Part shown: piece by piece, positions 1 to 8,346 of the stretch
How the letters are laid out: each line of letters begins with the position of its first letter
How positions within the stretch are numbered: the stretch's first letter is position 1
Assembly: GCA_024648695.1 (NCBI GenBank)
Contig: JACAVV010000018.1
Coordinates: 1 to 64,000, forward strand
DNA: 64,000 bases
Direction: 5' to 3'
Source: Nitrospina sp.
GTDB taxonomy: Bacteria; Nitrospinota; Nitrospinia; Nitrospinales; JACRGP01
Translations under genes and position numbers: made by a program
The notes under the pieces: model-generated
The model's database searches: none
What the model saw: only the letters and a program-made list of their open reading frames with translations
Told to the model about the DNA's origin: nothing

Positions 1-28
1 CTGAAAATACGGTTCCTACTTGGGTCAT
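1..28 (-). CDS. 5' end of a gene leaving the window (partial)
   Basis: An ATG at 26-28 (minus strand) is preceded by GGAGG with 8 nt spacing and opens a frame reading MTQVGTVFS to the window edge. The start signal is convincing, but nine residues are too few to name the product. It lies downstream of gspD on the same strand, 178 bp after its stop, and could be the next gene of the operon or a separate unit. Confidence 0.5.
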
Positions 29-186
29 GGCTTGATCCTCCAGTTTAGATAACGTTTTTTCGCAATCACATTATCTCATTGCTGAAGGGGTTAAGCCATG
101 ACTCTCATTTTTTACCGGACACTAGTGAGGAATATTAAGGATCAAATAAAGAATGCTAAACTTCCTAATAATATTTGAATCATTAA

Positions 187-205
187 GTCTGAAAGTTTTT
201 CAGAC
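187..205 (-). terminator. hairpin just after gspD
   Basis: A perfect 8-bp inverted repeat (GTCTGAAA/TTTCAGAC, 3-nt loop) begins 1 nt after the gspD stop. On the minus strand it is followed only by TTAATGATT, not a clean U-run, so it is a weak terminator or an RNA-stabilising hairpin at the end of the T2SS operon. Confidence 0.35.
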
Positions 206-206
206 A

Positions 207-2756
207 TTATTTCCCAGTAATCCTCTTTAAATTTTGAATACGGTTTTTGAATTGATTGGTGACGTAGGTGGCGTCGTCGGTGTTGGAGATGACGTGCGGT
301 GTTAAGAAAAGCATCAACTCGGTTTTGCTATTGTTTTGGACTTCTGTACCAAATAATTTTCCTATGTAAGGAATATCCTTTAGCAAGGGGATACCCTCAC
401 TGGTAATATTGATTCGGTTTCGCATTAGGCCCCCCATCACCAGGGATTGATTGTCTTTCAAAACCACTTCAGTCGATACTGTCCGGGTGTTGAAGGTGGG
501 TTGTTGGGTCGTCGTATCTCTAACCCCAAGTTCACTGATTTCGTGATCGATTTTCAGATTTACAAAATTTTCATTATTGATTTTTGGTTCGATGTTCAAG
601 ATGACACCTACGCTACGAAACTCAACCTGTTGGGTGATCTGGCTACCTGAAGTACTGGGTGTCGATGTGGTGGTTACAATTGGGACTTCATCCGTAATGG
701 ATATGCTGGCAGGCTTGTTATCTGAAGTAACCAGGATAGGGTTGGCCACCACGTTTACATCTGAATCTGTAGCGACTGCCTGGATTTGGGAAACAAATTG
801 ATTTGCTGAGCCTGCAAATAAACTCATTCCTGAAGCTAAAGTACCCGTGGCAGTGCCAATTGAACCGCCCAATAAGGACTCAGCGGCAGTAGAACCAAAC
901 TGAATATTGTTATCTCCAATTTTAGTTTCAAAAATGCCTTCAATTCCTATTCGGAGGTCTTCGGTAATTGTTAAATCCAGAATCAACACCTCAATAAGAA
1001 CCTGTTGCGGCATGAGATCAAGCTTGTTCAATAATTCAAGAATAGCCGGGTAATTCCTCGGGCTGGTGCGTATGATCAGGGAATTTGTATCCTTATCCGG
1101 AATTACTGTTAATTCGCCTTCTACGTCCTCATCTATCCCTCCCGTCACCTTCACCGTTGTTGATTTGGTAGCGGCGGTTGCTGTGGCGGCGTTAGTTCGG
1201 GGTTTAGTGATGTCTTTTTGGGGTTTGGTTTTGGTGTCTTTATCATCAGTCTTTGTGCTGGTGGATTTGGAGCCTTTGGTTGTTTTTGTGGTTTTGCTTT
1301 TTGAACCCTTTTTCGTTTTCGTATCGGCCTTCTTTTCCTGAAAGATGGATTTCAGCAAACTTGCCAGGGTATCGGCTTCTGCGTTTTGTACGTAATAGAC
1401 GAAGGTACTGAGTTTGCTCACGCCAATGAATACGGGATGGTCCAGCTTGTCCATCCAGAACTCGATAGTTGGGGTAAGGTTTTCGAAACTGTTCACCACG
1501 AGCACGGCGTTCAATCGCTCGATCGCCAAAAAGTTTAATGATTCTCCCAACACTTCCTTATAACCGATGGTGGAGAAGATTTCGTTCAACTCGTCTACCA
1601 GGATGATGGCGTCGGCGTGATCTACTTTATACAATTGCACGTTCGATTGTGCCAGCTTGTCGATGTCCAAAGCCTGCACCACTTTGATGATTCGCTTTAC
1701 GTTGGAGGCCAATTCTACAATCATCAGGTTGCTGGTTTCGGGCACATCGATGAATGTGGCATTTTTGGTGAGCAGGGGCGAAATGATTTTCTTGATTGAT
1801 TCCACTGAGATGTGCTTCAAGGGAATGATCTGGATGACCAGCCTGTCATTGTCCGGCAGATTCGATTTTTCTCCAAAATGAATGCTGACCGGTTTCTTCA
1901 CGGCATCGGGGATTGGCAGGAAACGGTAAAAATTTCCGCTCTTCACAACAGTAATATTGTTTATGGCGATGATCTGTTCCAGCACCGAATATAAATCTTC
2001 CACTGCAATGTTTTTAAAAGTTTGCAAAGTAATTTTTCCCGACACGGCACCTTCGATCACATAGTTGATTTGCAGTAATTCGCAGAAGGTGGTGATGACG
2101 TCATAGATGTCGGTATTCTCAAAATTGAGTGTGATGAATTTGGCATCGACCAACTCCTTGGGCAGGGGAGGGGTCGGATCAAATATCGTTTCCATTTTCT
2201 TGAGAGATACCTTTTCCTGCAGTTTCACCAGTTCTTTATCGTGTGTGATCTGGGAATACAAACTCGATACAAAGTACCGGTTGCCCCTGCGGTCCTGAAC
2301 GAGATACCAGTCTTCCGCATTGTCCGGTCCTTTGGTGATCTGCATCAAGGTGAACACATCGCCTTTACGAGTGGTGGTCGCAATCTTGAATTTGCGTCCG
2401 GGTCCTTTTCTCAACTTAACGCTTTCGCCGGTGATGGTGACGGTTTTGGAAGTCAGGTCCACCGGCAGTTTATCTAGCTTGATTTCCAGATCGCGCGCGA
2501 TGTTGGACCCGGGGATGGTTTCTGGTAGCGACCGGCCGCCCTTTAACGGAACATTTTTATTGATCGGGCCGTTGGCGTTGCCTCCGGTAGAGCCGTGTGG
2601 TAATTTCATGGCGTCTACTGGGTCCAAAATGGAATCACTTTGATCCAGGACACCTATTGGAGAATTTTCCAGGGCCGTTTTGACGGGCCTGTCGGTTTCA
2701 CAAGCTGTGAATATAAACAGGGCGCTGAGTAGAAGTGCGGTTGTTCTAATGATCAT
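207..2756 (-). CDS. gspD: Type II secretion secretin GspD with N-terminal SH3-like domain
   Basis: Outer-membrane secretin channel of the T2SS. The 849-aa protein has a lipoprotein-type signal ending FTAC (Cys19), a disordered stretch, a bacterial SH3-like module at about residues 104-170 (VKLRKGPG, EDWYLV), N0/N1/N2 periplasmic domains (about 205-440), N3 interrupted by a Lys/Thr-rich insertion (about 475-545) and the secretin barrel (about 600-835; VPIVTTT, VGVILNIEP, LVMGGLM, PYIGKLFG). The lipobox may replace a GspS pilotin for outer-membrane targeting; that is inference. It is the last gene of the operon and overlaps gspM by ATGA. The usual position of gspD is second, after gspC. Confidence 0.95.
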   Translation of the reverse strand: MIIRTTALLLSALFIFTACETDRPVKTALENSPIGVLDQSDSILDPVDAMKLPHGSTGGNANGPINKNVPLKGGRSLPETIPGSNIARDLEIKLDKLPVDLTSKTVTITGESVKLRKGPGRKFKIATTTRKGDVFTLMQITKGPDNAEDWYLVQDRRGNRYFVSSLYSQITHDKELVKLQEKVSLKKMETIFDPTPPLPKELVDAKFITLNFENTDIYDVITTFCELLQINYVIEGAVSGKITLQTFKNIAVEDLYSVLEQIIAINNITVVKSGNFYRFLPIPDAVKKPVSIHFGEKSNLPDNDRLVIQIIPLKHISVESIKKIISPLLTKNATFIDVPETSNLMIVELASNVKRIIKVVQALDIDKLAQSNVQLYKVDHADAIILVDELNEIFSTIGYKEVLGESLNFLAIERLNAVLVVNSFENLTPTIEFWMDKLDHPVFIGVSKLSTFVYYVQNAEADTLASLLKSIFQEKKADTKTKKGSKSKTTKTTKGSKSTSTKTDDKDTKTKPQKDITKPRTNAATATAATKSTTVKVTGGIDEDVEGELTVIPDKDTNSLIIRTSPRNYPAILELLNKLDLMPQQVLIEVLILDLTITEDLRIGIEGIFETKIGDNNIQFGSTAAESLLGGSIGTATGTLASGMSLFAGSANQFVSQIQAVATDSDVNVVANPILVTSDNKPASISITDEVPIVTTTSTPSTSGSQITQQVEFRSVGVILNIEPKINNENFVNLKIDHEISELGVRDTTTQQPTFNTRTVSTEVVLKDNQSLVMGGLMRNRINITSEGIPLLKDIPYIGKLFGTEVQNNSKTELMLFLTPHVISNTDDATYVTNQFKNRIQNLKRITGK

Positions 2757-3331
2757 GATCGTTTGGCCTTGGGCGGTTCGAGCTGTTTAAGGAATCCGTT
2801 GACCCGGAGCTTGGTTTTCAATTGCTCGGGACTTTCATTTTTACCCATTTTCTTTATCGAGATTTCTTCGATAAGTATGAGCTTTTTATGGTTTTCAATT
2901 TTTGTTAAGAATCTGGACAGGTTTTTCAACGTAGATTGGACAGTGGTTTCGACCGATATGGTAAACAGGCCCTCTGTGTATTTGGTCTTTTCCGTCCGGG
3001 TGCTGATGATGGCTACAGATGACTCCCTGGCGAAGGATTCCAGAATTTTTTGCAACGTAGCTGAAGCCAGTGACGCCTTTTTCTGATTGAAAAACTGTTC
3101 GTCCAGGCTGGTTTTCAGGATTTGGTTCGACTGCTTTTTATTCTTATAGTAGGTTCCGTTGTTCAGGATTTCATAATATTTTTTAATGAACAGCGCTTTG
3201 CTTTCTATTTTGGAGTCGATGCCCTTGCTTTTTTTGTAAAAAGGCTCAATGCCATAAACATAGAGACAATAAACAATGATACATAAAAACCCAACCAACA
3301 AAAACTTTTTTTCCCTGGATGATGCGTTCAT
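2753..3331 (-). CDS. gspM: T2SS inner-membrane platform protein GspM-like
   Basis: 192 aa with a short cytoplasmic N-terminus, one transmembrane segment (about residues 9-28) and a periplasmic coiled-coil plus ferredoxin-like region, the PilO/GspM architecture. Sequence identity in this family is low, so the call rests on topology, size and position. The gene overlaps gspL upstream and gspD downstream by ATGA each. Its product is expected to pair with GspL in the inner-membrane assembly platform. Confidence 0.8.
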   Translation of the reverse strand: MNASSREKKFLLVGFLCIIVYCLYVYGIEPFYKKSKGIDSKIESKALFIKKYYEILNNGTYYKNKKQSNQILKTSLDEQFFNQKKASLASATLQKILESFARESSVAIISTRTEKTKYTEGLFTISVETTVQSTLKNLSRFLTKIENHKKLILIEEISIKKMGKNESPEQLKTKLRVNGFLKQLEPPKAKRS

Positions 3332-4812
3332 GACGGCGGTATTCCTTCAAGGGTGGACTGGATGGTAAACTTTTCTCCCCGGTTGGACTTCACAATGCTT
3401 CCTTTAAAAGAAGTGTCTTTTAACAGAGGCGAATTTTCCAAAATCTGGATCAGCCCCGATGCCGCTTTGGAGTATCCTTTGATCTGCAACACATCCTCAT
3501 CCACATTGATGTCCGAAAGGTAAGTTCCTTCCGGAATGATGCGTGACAGCTCCTGCAGGATTGGCAGTTTGGAAGGCAGACGTTTTTCGAGCCGTGTGAT
3601 GATTTCGGCGTACTGGTTGAGATCATCAAATTCAATATCGATTTGCTCGAAAGGTGCCGCCTGGGTCTGGACCTCCTTCAATTGTTTGTTGAGAGTGGCC
3701 AGTGCACGTACCTTGGAATAATACTCGCTTCCCAGTGCGGCCAGCAAAGCGACGAAAACAACAATCACCAATCCTACAGTGATCTTGTAATTTACCTTTT
3801 TCTTTTTCGGCCGGATTTCGGGAGGAAGCAGGTTCAATTCGGCAACCGGCGAACGAATCTCCCGGCACGCCAGGCCAAAGGCAGTGCTGTAAAAAGCCGG
3901 ATTGAATTGCGCGCTGTTGGCTCCATTGCCATTGCTAAAAAATTCCAGGCATCGCGTCGAGACTTGCGCTTCCTCCTGAATTTCGTGCATCAGGCTTTGT
4001 AAAAACGGCCCGCCACCGGTGACGAAAATTTGATCGACTTCCTCATCGCTGTCAATTTTTGTGCAGGAGGCCAGGGTGGTCATGATTTCACTCAGAACCG
4101 TTTTGGAAAACTTTTTGCCCAGGGCATTTAAATGTTGTGGAGGGATTTCCTCCATGAAGAAGCCTTTTTTGATGTTCGAATCATTTATGGGAATCGAACG
4201 CGTGGCAATCATCATGCCGTTTTTGGCCAGGCAAATTTCCATCCTTTGCGAGTCGATATCCACTACACAGAAGAGACTGCCTGCATTTTTCTCGCTTTGC
4301 CAAACCAAATTCAAATGGGAAAATGTAGAAACGTCCAGAGCCGTAGGCTTGATCGAAAGTTTCTCCATCAATTCCAGGTAATAATTGACGATCTCCTTGC
4401 GCAAGGAACACAGGGTCACCTGAAAATTGTTTTCGTATTCGGCTATGGCATGGTAGGAAAAATACAAATCCTCGGCTTTGGAAAAAAAATGCCGCTCCAG
4501 TTCGAACTCCACCATGGAGTCGATCACGTTGAGATCGGGTGCCGGCAGAGGAAAGGTCTGAAAACTCACCAGGTTACGCGGCAAACTGATGACTACGGTG
4601 GGAGTGTAGGCATTGTATTGCATCAGGAATTTGTTGATGCCGTCCAGGAATGCCTTTTCCGTGCGTTCGTCGGCCGGGTCGAGGGGTTTGATGTGGAAAT
4701 GATCGTATCCCAGAACATCAATTCCCTTAAACTGTTTGCCTAAATAGGCGAGCGCGACCGACTCTTCACGAATGTCGATGCCTAGTACTTTATCAAGATA
4801 AATGGGTTTCAT
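3328..4812 (-). CDS. gspL: T2SS protein GspL, PilM/PilN-like fusion
   Basis: 494 aa. Residues about 1-320 form an actin-like cytoplasmic domain of the PilM/GspL type (GIDIREESVALAYLG near the N-terminus; FVTGGGP at about 235). One membrane span lies at about 345-365, followed by a PilN-like periplasmic coiled coil and ferredoxin-like domain. GspL bridges the GspE ATPase to the pseudopilus platform with GspM. ATGA overlaps on both sides imply translational coupling. A 203-aa open frame on the opposite strand (4132-4743) is a shadow. Confidence 0.88.
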   Translation of the reverse strand: MKPIYLDKVLGIDIREESVALAYLGKQFKGIDVLGYDHFHIKPLDPADERTEKAFLDGINKFLMQYNAYTPTVVISLPRNLVSFQTFPLPAPDLNVIDSMVEFELERHFFSKAEDLYFSYHAIAEYENNFQVTLCSLRKEIVNYYLELMEKLSIKPTALDVSTFSHLNLVWQSEKNAGSLFCVVDIDSQRMEICLAKNGMMIATRSIPINDSNIKKGFFMEEIPPQHLNALGKKFSKTVLSEIMTTLASCTKIDSDEEVDQIFVTGGGPFLQSLMHEIQEEAQVSTRCLEFFSNGNGANSAQFNPAFYSTAFGLACREIRSPVAELNLLPPEIRPKKKKVNYKITVGLVIVVFVALLAALGSEYYSKVRALATLNKQLKEVQTQAAPFEQIDIEFDDLNQYAEIITRLEKRLPSKLPILQELSRIIPEGTYLSDINVDEDVLQIKGYSKAASGLIQILENSPLLKDTSFKGSIVKSNRGEKFTIQSTLEGIPPS

Positions 4813-5885
4813 GATTCGATAAGGTTGTCGTTCCAGTAGCGGATCAGTAAAGTCGCTTTCTCGCCTGCACCCAATTTCTCTATTATAGCGGTGATGGTGT
4901 GCCTGGTTTTGCTGTCGTTCAGCTTTCCCGTTGAGACAATCCTGAAATGAGTCGACTTAATATTGTTATAATACCCCTTTTCGGCAATGGCTTCGTTAAT
5001 TTCCTGAATTTGTTGTTCCGAGTAAAACATTTCCAGCATTTCAGGTTCTGCTGTGTTGGGATTGAAGTTACCGATATTTTGTGTGGTGAAATAATTGACC
5101 AGACCAAGGTACTGAGCGCTTTCGGGATCTACATTCTCCGTTTGTTCTGAACCATATAGAATCTCTTCCGTCACTCCCCTCACTTTGATCAATTCCTCGA
5201 CACTGTCCAGAGGCCCATTTTTCGCCTTATAAGAAGTGGACTGCGTTTTGTAATAAAACGTTTCCGCCCCATTCAAGCGGTGTTTGCTGTCGGGATCGAT
5301 CCAGTCGAGAATGGAATCCGCAATGGTGTCGCGCAGTTCACCAATTTCCAGTCCGGAAGCCGTGAGGGCTTTCACCAGGACGGAACGGGACGCAGTGTTG
5401 ATATTGATCTTGCTGTTTTCATCTTTGATGCTGTAGGTGATAGTACCGTTCCCCAGCGGAATATCTTCCCTCACCACGGGTTCGATGACAGACTCTGATT
5501 CCGATTCGGTTTCCTCATCAATGGACACTTTATTGGTCAAGGGTTCCACCTTATTCGTTTTTTCCTCAGAGTTTTGATCAACGCCCTCCTCACCTTCTTT
5601 TTCAGGTTTGCTTCCAAAAATGAAACCAGTTTCTTCGCTAAAAGCGTGGTAGTCGACCTTTTTGAGAATTTCCGCCATCGCAAGATTGATGCCCGCTTTG
5701 GCGAGGTAATAGGATTCGAAATCTTCTTTATAATTCATAGTGGCATTCACTTCGGTTTTGATGGACAAGGCGAACTCGGTGCCAAGAGCGGTCAGGAGGA
5801 CGAGAATCCACACCACCATCATAAGGGCAATGCCCCTTTGATTGTTTACCAGGAGATGACGAATGAAAGAATCAGCCCGTTTCAT
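4809..5885 (-). CDS. gspK: T2SS minor pseudopilin GspK
   Basis: Minor pseudopilin expected at the pseudopilus tip with GspI and GspJ. It has a prepilin-type N-terminus (NNQRGIALMMVVWILVLLTA) and the large alpha-helical insertion typical of GspK, including helix-hairpin-helix-like segments (NINTASRSVLVKAL; NFNPNTAEPEMLEMF). An Asp/Glu-rich stretch lies at about 85-135. I prefer the ATG at 5885 (358 aa) because GGAGG sits 6 nt upstream; an in-frame ATG at 5903 would add 6 residues. It overlaps gspJ by 14 bp and gspL by ATGA. Confidence 0.9.
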   Translation of the reverse strand: MKRADSFIRHLLVNNQRGIALMMVVWILVLLTALGTEFALSIKTEVNATMNYKEDFESYYLAKAGINLAMAEILKKVDYHAFSEETGFIFGSKPEKEGEEGVDQNSEEKTNKVEPLTNKVSIDEETESESESVIEPVVREDIPLGNGTITYSIKDENSKININTASRSVLVKALTASGLEIGELRDTIADSILDWIDPDSKHRLNGAETFYYKTQSTSYKAKNGPLDSVEELIKVRGVTEEILYGSEQTENVDPESAQYLGLVNYFTTQNIGNFNPNTAEPEMLEMFYSEQQIQEINEAIAEKGYYNNIKSTHFRIVSTGKLNDSKTRHTITAIIEKLGAGEKATLLIRYWNDNLIES

Positions 5886-6768
5886 CTCCGGCCTCCTCTT
5901 CATCGGTTTCCACTACAGTTCGAATAAACTCGATCCCGTTATTGAAGGGGATAATCACCGTTGGCAGTTCAATCGGTTTCGTCTCCTCCTCATCGTCCTC
6001 TTTTCCGGGCCTGGCTACGGGAGTCAATGAAAGGGAAACCTCAATCGCGCGCGGCATGGTGATATCCTTTTTGTCAATTTTGTTCTCCTTCACCTGAGTC
6101 CGGGCTGCACTGTTGATTTCGTCCTGCACCTCTTCCACCTGAAAAATCACTTCATCAATCCACTCTCCCTGAAATTTGACCTTCTCATCCTCCTGAAACT
6201 CCAACTCTTCCTGGGAAAGCTTATCCACCTTGTAATACCGGAAACTCAGATCGGAAACGTTTTTGGCCAGCAGGATATACCGCGTTGCCTCGTCCTGGGG
6301 ATCGGGTGTGCTGAAGACATCGTCGTATGCGATTTCACGTTCCATCATGATCACTCCGAAATCCTCGGTTCCAGGTTTTTCGCCCAGGTAAAACTGAACC
6401 TCATGCATCAGCGGTTTGCGCTCGTAAGCCGTCATTGTGTCGGCGAAAGAAACGAAACGTATCGAATTTCTCAGTCCTTCAAAAGCCATCAGTTTTTTTC
6501 TGGATTTGGGACGTTCCGCCGGAGTGTCGGCGTCTTCGCCCTGGTCCGGGTCATAAAACAGGGGGTGGAAGGATCGAATGGTACGCGCCATCTGGTCCTG
6601 AATGAACCGCAGGCGTTGATAGGTGTCCGCTTTTTGTTCACCAATCTCGCGCGAAGCGACCCCCATTTTGATGCCACCCAGAGCGACCGCTACGATACCC
6701 ACGATGATGGTCATTGAGATCATTAGCTCAAGGAGGGTGAATCCGCATTGATTCTTGTATTTGTTCAT
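5872..6768 (-). CDS. gspJ: T2SS minor pseudopilin GspJ
   Basis: 298 aa with the leader/cleavage motif QCG^FTLLELMISMTII (Glu5 of the mature protein present), then a globular domain. It is longer than typical GspJ (about 200 aa) because of charged insertions and an acidic C-terminal tail (EEEAGDETG). It starts at ATG 6768, 2 nt after the gspI stop. GspJ forms the tip complex with GspI and GspK. Confidence 0.88.
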   Translation of the reverse strand: MNKYKNQCGFTLLELMISMTIIVGIVAVALGGIKMGVASREIGEQKADTYQRLRFIQDQMARTIRSFHPLFYDPDQGEDADTPAERPKSRKKLMAFEGLRNSIRFVSFADTMTAYERKPLMHEVQFYLGEKPGTEDFGVIMMEREIAYDDVFSTPDPQDEATRYILLAKNVSDLSFRYYKVDKLSQEELEFQEDEKVKFQGEWIDEVIFQVEEVQDEINSAARTQVKENKIDKKDITMPRAIEVSLSLTPVARPGKEDDEEETKPIELPTVIIPFNNGIEFIRTVVETDEEEAGDETG

Positions 6769-6770
6769 CG

Positions 6771-7427
6771 CTAGGACCCCGAAATATTCGAAGTGCCAGA
6801 GGTGGTCGCACCGCTGATGTTGGAGGAGGGGGTGGTACTTCCGGAAACGTTGGATCCCGTGGGACCCGTTCCCGTTCCCGAACCCGAAGTTCCGCCGGAA
6901 GAACCGAGAGCGTTCTGTGTCTTTTCTCCTCCGCCACTGCCTTTTTTATTCTTTCCCCAAAGGACATCATTGGAGGAGGGATAGGTTTTGCCCATTGTTT
7001 TAAGGGATACGAGTTCCAGGTTTCTTTCCGTGCCTATGTCCCCCCAGAGCACTCTAAGGGTTACCCGGTTGACGCGGATATTTTCTTTTTCGTTGGTGAG
7101 GGGAGTCTCAAAAGGTTCAACGATCAATTCCCAGCGGTACTCGGGGGAGTCCTCCTCTTCCTCCGGAAAGGTGCCTGAGGCCTCTTCCACTTCGAAATCG
7201 AGCAATTCCAGTTCGCCCATTTTGTGGTTGGCCAGCGCAACCCCTTTCATATATTGACTGGAAAGGTCGAGGGAACGCACACTGCCGGAAAAAACCCGAA
7301 GTATGAGGACAAAGCCAGCCGCCATGATCGCCATGGCGACTACAATTTCGATAAGCGTGAAACCCTGTTCAGGTTTCTTCTTCGGAAATTTCAGCTTTGC
7401 CAGTGACCTGATCCAGTTCAATGACAT
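6771..7427 (-). CDS. gspI: T2SS minor pseudopilin GspI with Gly/Ser/Thr-rich tail
   Basis: Prepilin leader PEQG^FTLIEIVVAMAIMAAG followed by a GspI-like domain. I place the start at ATG 7427 (MSLNW, 218 aa), giving a 22-residue leader and a 59-bp overlap with gspH; frames extending further upstream only shadow gspH. The last 55 or so residues are almost entirely Gly, Ser and Thr with repeated NISG/NVSG motifs, absent from ordinary GspI (about 120 aa). The tail may be flexible or surface exposed; its function is unknown. Confidence 0.85.
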   Translation of the reverse strand: MSLNWIRSLAKLKFPKKKPEQGFTLIEIVVAMAIMAAGFVLILRVFSGSVRSLDLSSQYMKGVALANHKMGELELLDFEVEEASGTFPEEEEDSPEYRWELIVEPFETPLTNEKENIRVNRVTLRVLWGDIGTERNLELVSLKTMGKTYPSSNDVLWGKNKKGSGGGEKTQNALGSSGGTSGSGTGTGPTGSNVSGSTTPSSNISGATTSGTSNISGS

Positions 7428-7968
7428 AATGGGTTTCGTCGTCCTCGGAATGTTTACTGACCAGGTTGATGAGTCCCCCGCTGGTGTTACCCTGGGGATA
7501 GAACACGATAAAAAATTCACCGTCATGGACGGTTTCTTCATCGTCCGAAAACTCCTTGATTCGGATATTGTTTCCCACATCGTAGAGTTTTTGTGGTTTT
7601 GCATCAGATTCCGTACCAATTTCTCCGCCATCTTCCTCCCCGGACGGGCCGCTCAACCAATAACGGTTGTCGTCGATATTGGCTGTAAACCGGAAGGGTA
7701 CTTTTTGCGCAATGGCCTGACTTCTTGCCAACCGCAGGGACGATGCAATCTTGCGGACCTCGCTATGGATCTGGTTTCGGTGCAATGTAGACATCACGAA
7801 GGGAGTCACCATGCCAGCCATGAAGCCGACCAGGACCAAAACAAGAATCAGTTCCAGCAGGGAAAACCCTTGCTGACCAGACCGGTACCGCAAAAGTTTA
7901 ATCGAGCCCTTTCCAGCTAACGATATCCTGGTCGTTACCCTCACCGCCTTCGGCATTGTCGGCACCAT
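7369..7968 (-). CDS. gspH: T2SS minor pseudopilin GspH
   Basis: Pseudopilin with prepilin motif SGQQG^FSLLELILVLVLVGF and a GspH-type beta domain. The longest frame (ATG 7968, 199 aa) overlaps gspG by 71 bp and gives a 34-residue leader whose first part only shadows gspG. A TTG at 7893, just after the gspG stop and about 12 nt downstream of AAAGGG, would give an 8-9 residue leader and is a realistic alternative start. GspH caps or extends the pseudopilus below the GspI/J/K tip. Confidence 0.85.
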   Translation of the reverse strand: MVPTMPKAVRVTTRISLAGKGSIKLLRYRSGQQGFSLLELILVLVLVGFMAGMVTPFVMSTLHRNQIHSEVRKIASSLRLARSQAIAQKVPFRFTANIDDNRYWLSGPSGEEDGGEIGTESDAKPQKLYDVGNNIRIKEFSDDEETVHDGEFFIVFYPQGNTSGGLINLVSKHSEDDETHYVIELDQVTGKAEISEEET

Positions 7969-8335
7969 AAGATATTAAATCATAATCGCCATGATCTCCC
8001 GGAGACCGGTAAACGTACTCATTTCCCCAGGGGTCTTTGGGGAGATCTTTTTTCATATAAGGACGAAGGATTGCCAGGCCCTCCTCTGTGGTCGGGTATT
8101 TGTGCTTTTCCAGCCGGTAAATATCGAGAGTTTGTCCCAGCAGTTCGATTTGCGCTTGTGCGTCCTTTTGCTTCGCCTGGTCCACCTGACCAAATAATTT
8201 GGGGCCGACCAGACCGGCTAAAAGACCGATGATGACCAGAACCACCAATAACTCGATCAGTGAAAATCCGCGGGAGTTATTAAGCAGTGTGGTCTTTAAA
8301 TCGTATTTGGATGTTGGCATTGTTTTCCGTTTCAT
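7898..8335 (-). CDS. gspG: T2SS major pseudopilin GspG
   Basis: 145 aa. The N-terminus carries the prepilin motif SRG^FSLIELLVVLVIIGLLAG; the C-terminal domain has the GspG signatures YPTTEEGL, LPKDPWGNEY and a Ca-binding-type loop (GADNAEGGEGNDQD). It is the main subunit of the pseudopilus. ATG 8335 is used; an internal ATG at 8320 is possible. It lies 11 bp downstream of gspF. Confidence 0.95.
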   Translation of the reverse strand: MKRKTMPTSKYDLKTTLLNNSRGFSLIELLVVLVIIGLLAGLVGPKLFGQVDQAKQKDAQAQIELLGQTLDIYRLEKHKYPTTEEGLAILRPYMKKDLPKDPWGNEYVYRSPGDHGDYDLISYGADNAEGGEGNDQDIVSWKGLD

Positions 8336-8346
8336 TGAGTGAGAGG

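Noticed and set aside
4132-4743. 203-aa open frame opposite gspL
   Set aside because: Lies entirely within the well-supported gspL; no SD, and its composition mirrors the coding strand.
7303-7920. 205-aa plus-strand frame across gspH/gspI
   Set aside because: Antisense shadow of overlapping pseudopilin genes whose prepilin motifs are unambiguous.
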